Of a stretch of 5,867 nt of DNA, positions 3,844 to 5,867 are shown piece after piece (positions within the stretch are counted from its first letter, which is position 1; each line of letters opens with the position of its first letter). The notes under the pieces were generated by a model. That model had not been told where the DNA came from, searched no databases, and saw only the letters and a list, made by a program, of their open reading frames with translations. This DNA comes from Planctomycetota bacterium. GTDB taxonomy: Bacteria; Planctomycetota; Planctomycetia; Pirellulales; Thermoguttaceae. The DNA is taken from NCBI GenBank assembly GCA_023397045.1, contig JAEWUR010000658.1, forward strand, positions 1-5,867, in the 5' to 3' direction. Position numbers and translations under genes: made by a program.

Positions 3844-5867
3844 ATGATGTTCACGAAAAGGTGTTGCCGGCTGGCAGTCACGATCCCCCTGGCAGCCCTG
3901 TCGCTTCTATCCACGGCTTATGCCGCTCCGCCATCCTATGAAGAACTCTGCCGGCAAGGGCGTCAGCAGCTTGCGGCAAAGCAGTATCAGGAGGCGAAGG
4001 GGACTTACAGCGAAGCCATTCGCCTGTCTCCGAAGGACAGTTTGGCTTTTTTCGGTCGCGCTCTCGCAAACCGGAACCTTGGAGACTACGCAGAAGTGAT
4101 CAAGGATTGTGACGAAGCGCTTAGTCTGTCAGCGAACAAACCCGAGGTGTTGGCAGAGCGGGCCGCTGCCTACTATGAATTGAAAGACTACAAGACCGCG
4201 CTGGAAGCGTTCTCGACGATCCTCGAATTACCCTTTCGGGAATCCTATATCTATCTCGGCCGAGCGAAGGCATTTCACGCAATGAAGAACCTCGACATGG
4301 CCATCGTCGATTACAGCCGAGTTATCTCAAAAGAGCCAAACAACATTCATGCTCTGGTCGGGCGTGCCAGGGCATACTGCGAGCACAACAACCCCGGCCA
4401 GGCCTTGCTCGATTATGGGCGTGCCAGCCAATGGGAGCCAGATTTTGCTCCTCATCATTACTGGCAGGCAGTGATCTATTACAACAACCAGGATCACGAA
4501 AAGGTCATGGAAGAGACGTTGGCTGCGGTCACATCGGATCCGAAGTTTGCCGCTGCCTGGGGATTGCGCGGCGTAGCTTGTTACCACCGGGGAAAGCTCG
4601 ACGATGCAATGGCGCACCTGAACAAGGCCATTGAGTTTCTACCGGTCGATCCTCAGACGTACTTGTGGCGGGGCCGAGTGTTCCTCGCCCAGAAGAAAGA
4701 CCAAGATGCGATCAGAGATTTTATCGACGCAACCAGGATTGATTCCAAGTACGCACCAGCCTACCAGGAACTTGCCAGGACGTATGAAAAGGGCGGCAAT
4801 AAGACGCTGGCCGATGAGAACCGACGGAAGGCCGATGCGCTAGCTGCGGCAGAGAAGCCAGCGGAGGAGCAAATCGAGGCCGATTCCGAACTGTTCATAA
4901 ACCGACTTCGCGCAATCCTTCCCGGCTCGGGTGACAAGCGACTCAACAAGTCAACTGCCTCTCCCGAGAAGCTGCAAGAAGCGGCAGATATGATGGCCCG
5001 CGAGGCCCAGCACCGACTGGAAGACCAACGGCAAATAGCCAGTACGTTCCGACAAACACTGGAATCCATTGCGATCTCGGAAACGGTACCGGACGACTGG
5101 AAGACTGCGGAAAACGTACTCGAAAAGGCTGCGGAACTTGCCCGGAAAGGCGACTATGAACTGGCCACCACCGCCTTCCGTTATGGCAAACTCCGCCTGG
5201 ACGACGCCGCCCAAACCTACAATCAGAAGGTTGCCGCCAATCCGGGATTGTGGCTGACATGGACTCAGCAGAAGGCGGAGCGGGTTACGGATCGGCAACA
5301 AGGATGGCGAATGTGGCAGTTGCTGGCACAGGTATGCTATGAGGCCGGCGACCAAGCTGGTTACAGCAGCGCCATGAAGAAGGCCGTGGCTGCCGTTCGA
5401 TCCAAGGGGCTTTTGGACCCGAAAGAAGCCACCCCAGCGATGTTGGAACTGGTCGATACGCAACTGATCTGTCACGACAAGGAGCTTGCGCAGAAGACAG
5501 CCCGAGCGGCGGCGGATTTCGCGGAAGCGGTCACGGATAATTGGCAGTGTTGCTCGCTATCGGCTCGTTGTGCGGGCTATGCGGCGCGCGCCGGCGACCA
5601 GGGGACCTGGAGCCGGTGTTTGCAGGTATCAAAGCGGGCGGCGGATACCGTGGGCAAGAATCCCAGGTACGGCAAGCACGAAGCGCGACATCTCTACGCC
5701 GCCGCCGTGAGCGTTGCCTACGCGGAGGCCCGCGATCCTGAAAACGCCTTTTCTTCGGCACGAGAGCTTGACTCGGGCGGAAGCTGGGGGCCTGCGCCGG
5801 CGAAAGTGGCTCCGGTCTATGCCCGCGTGGCCCTGTCAGCGGTTGCGGCCGGGGGCCACGATCGTTC
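3844..5867 (+). CDS. Secreted TPR-repeat protein (3' end beyond the window)
   Basis: The frame is open for 674 codons and continues past 5867. Residues 1-27 form a signal peptide: basic KRCCR, a hydrophobic core (10-23), and signal-peptidase I site AYA before Ala28, so the protein is exported. Residues about 32-65 onward are tetratricopeptide repeats in exact 34-residue phase: units start near 66, 100, 134, 168, 202, 236 and 270, with a shorter ninth unit at 304-334. Each shows the expected small/aromatic pattern (GRALANRNLGDY, ERAAAYYELKDY, GRAKAFHAMKNL, RGVACYHRGKLD). A charged, Ala/Glu-rich linker (330-420) follows, then a helical region with further degenerate repeat-like segments (about 425-670). 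TPRs bind partner proteins; no catalytic domain is visible. ATG 3844 is followed at once by ATG 3847. The ribosome binding site is weak (GAGAA, 3835-3839). The sequence shows no frameshift. Confidence 0.9.
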   Translation, partial: MMFTKRCCRLAVTIPLAALSLLSTAYAAPPSYEELCRQGRQQLAAKQYQEAKGTYSEAIRLSPKDSLAFFGRALANRNLGDYAEVIKDCDEALSLSANKPEVLAERAAAYYELKDYKTALEAFSTILELPFRESYIYLGRAKAFHAMKNLDMAIVDYSRVISKEPNNIHALVGRARAYCEHNNPGQALLDYGRASQWEPDFAPHHYWQAVIYYNNQDHEKVMEETLAAVTSDPKFAAAWGLRGVACYHRGKLDDAMAHLNKAIEFLPVDPQTYLWRGRVFLAQKKDQDAIRDFIDATRIDSKYAPAYQELARTYEKGGNKTLADENRRKADALAAAEKPAEEQIEADSELFINRLRAILPGSGDKRLNKSTASPEKLQEAADMMAREAQHRLEDQRQIASTFRQTLESIAISETVPDDWKTAENVLEKAAELARKGDYELATTAFRYGKLRLDDAAQTYNQKVAANPGLWLTWTQQKAERVTDRQQGWRMWQLLAQVCYEAGDQAGYSSAMKKAVAAVRSKGLLDPKEATPAMLELVDTQLICHDKELAQKTARAAADFAEAVTDNWQCCSLSARCAGYAARAGDQGTWSRCLQVSKRAADTVGKNPRYGKHEARHLYAAAVSVAYAEARDPENAFSSARELDSGGSWGPAPAKVAPVYARVALSAVAAGGHDR

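Noticed and set aside
3501..3914. 137-aa minus-strand frame across the orphan gene end and the TPR gene start
   Set aside because: It overlaps two supported genes, a promoter and a long hairpin, and its start has no ribosome binding site. His/Asp-rich patches arise from the palindrome.
4951..5475. 174-aa minus-strand frame antisense to the TPR gene
   Set aside because: The plus strand here is a continuous TPR-protein frame with signal peptide. The antisense frame shows no motif or start signal.

Overview
The window is moderately GC-rich DNA (not computed) from a bacterium. It carries an insertion-sequence end, a solitary resolvase, standalone enzymes with alternative start codons (TTG, GTG), long structured intergenic gaps and an exported TPR-repeat protein. 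This mix would fit a Planctomycetota-like or other large-genome environmental bacterium. That is a low-confidence inference from style, since no rRNA or other marker gene is present.

Layout. (1) Positions 1-126 look like one end of an IS66-type insertion sequence, read on the minus strand. They hold the first 16 codons of a TnpA-like protein behind a perfect AGGAGG, and a terminal GTAAGCG that places the element boundary at 126. (2) A 10-bp-stem hairpin at 160-188 lies between the IS end and a 201-aa serine resolvase/invertase (267-872, +) that has its full catalytic set and a C-terminal helix-turn-helix. (3) A class I SAM-dependent methyltransferase (974-1825, +, TTG start) converges on a DedA/VTT-family membrane protein (1837-2487, -, GTG start). 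Only 11 bp separate them, and a palindrome lies across the junction. (4) Positions 2488-3166 are a gene-poor gap of about 680 bp holding four separate inverted repeats, the strongest with 16-bp perfect arms. (5) A 142-aa orphan gene (3167-3595, +) with a good Shine-Dalgarno sequence is flanked by two copies of a split direct repeat, ATGCAACAC-N16-CATAACG, which gives it the look of an inserted single-gene cassette. (6) Positions 3596-3843 hold a long interrupted hairpin and a good sigma70-like promoter. (7) From 3844 to the window end runs a secreted protein with a signal peptide and at least eight TPR units in exact 34-residue phase. It is still open at 5867.

How the genes relate. Nothing here forms an obvious multi-gene pathway. 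The first 900 bp reflect mobile DNA. The methyltransferase and DedA-like genes are independent convergent housekeeping-type genes. The most interesting part is 2950-3750, where an unrecognised gene sits between repeated and self-complementary intergenic elements. No CRISPR array, tRNA, rRNA or recognised defence system was seen.
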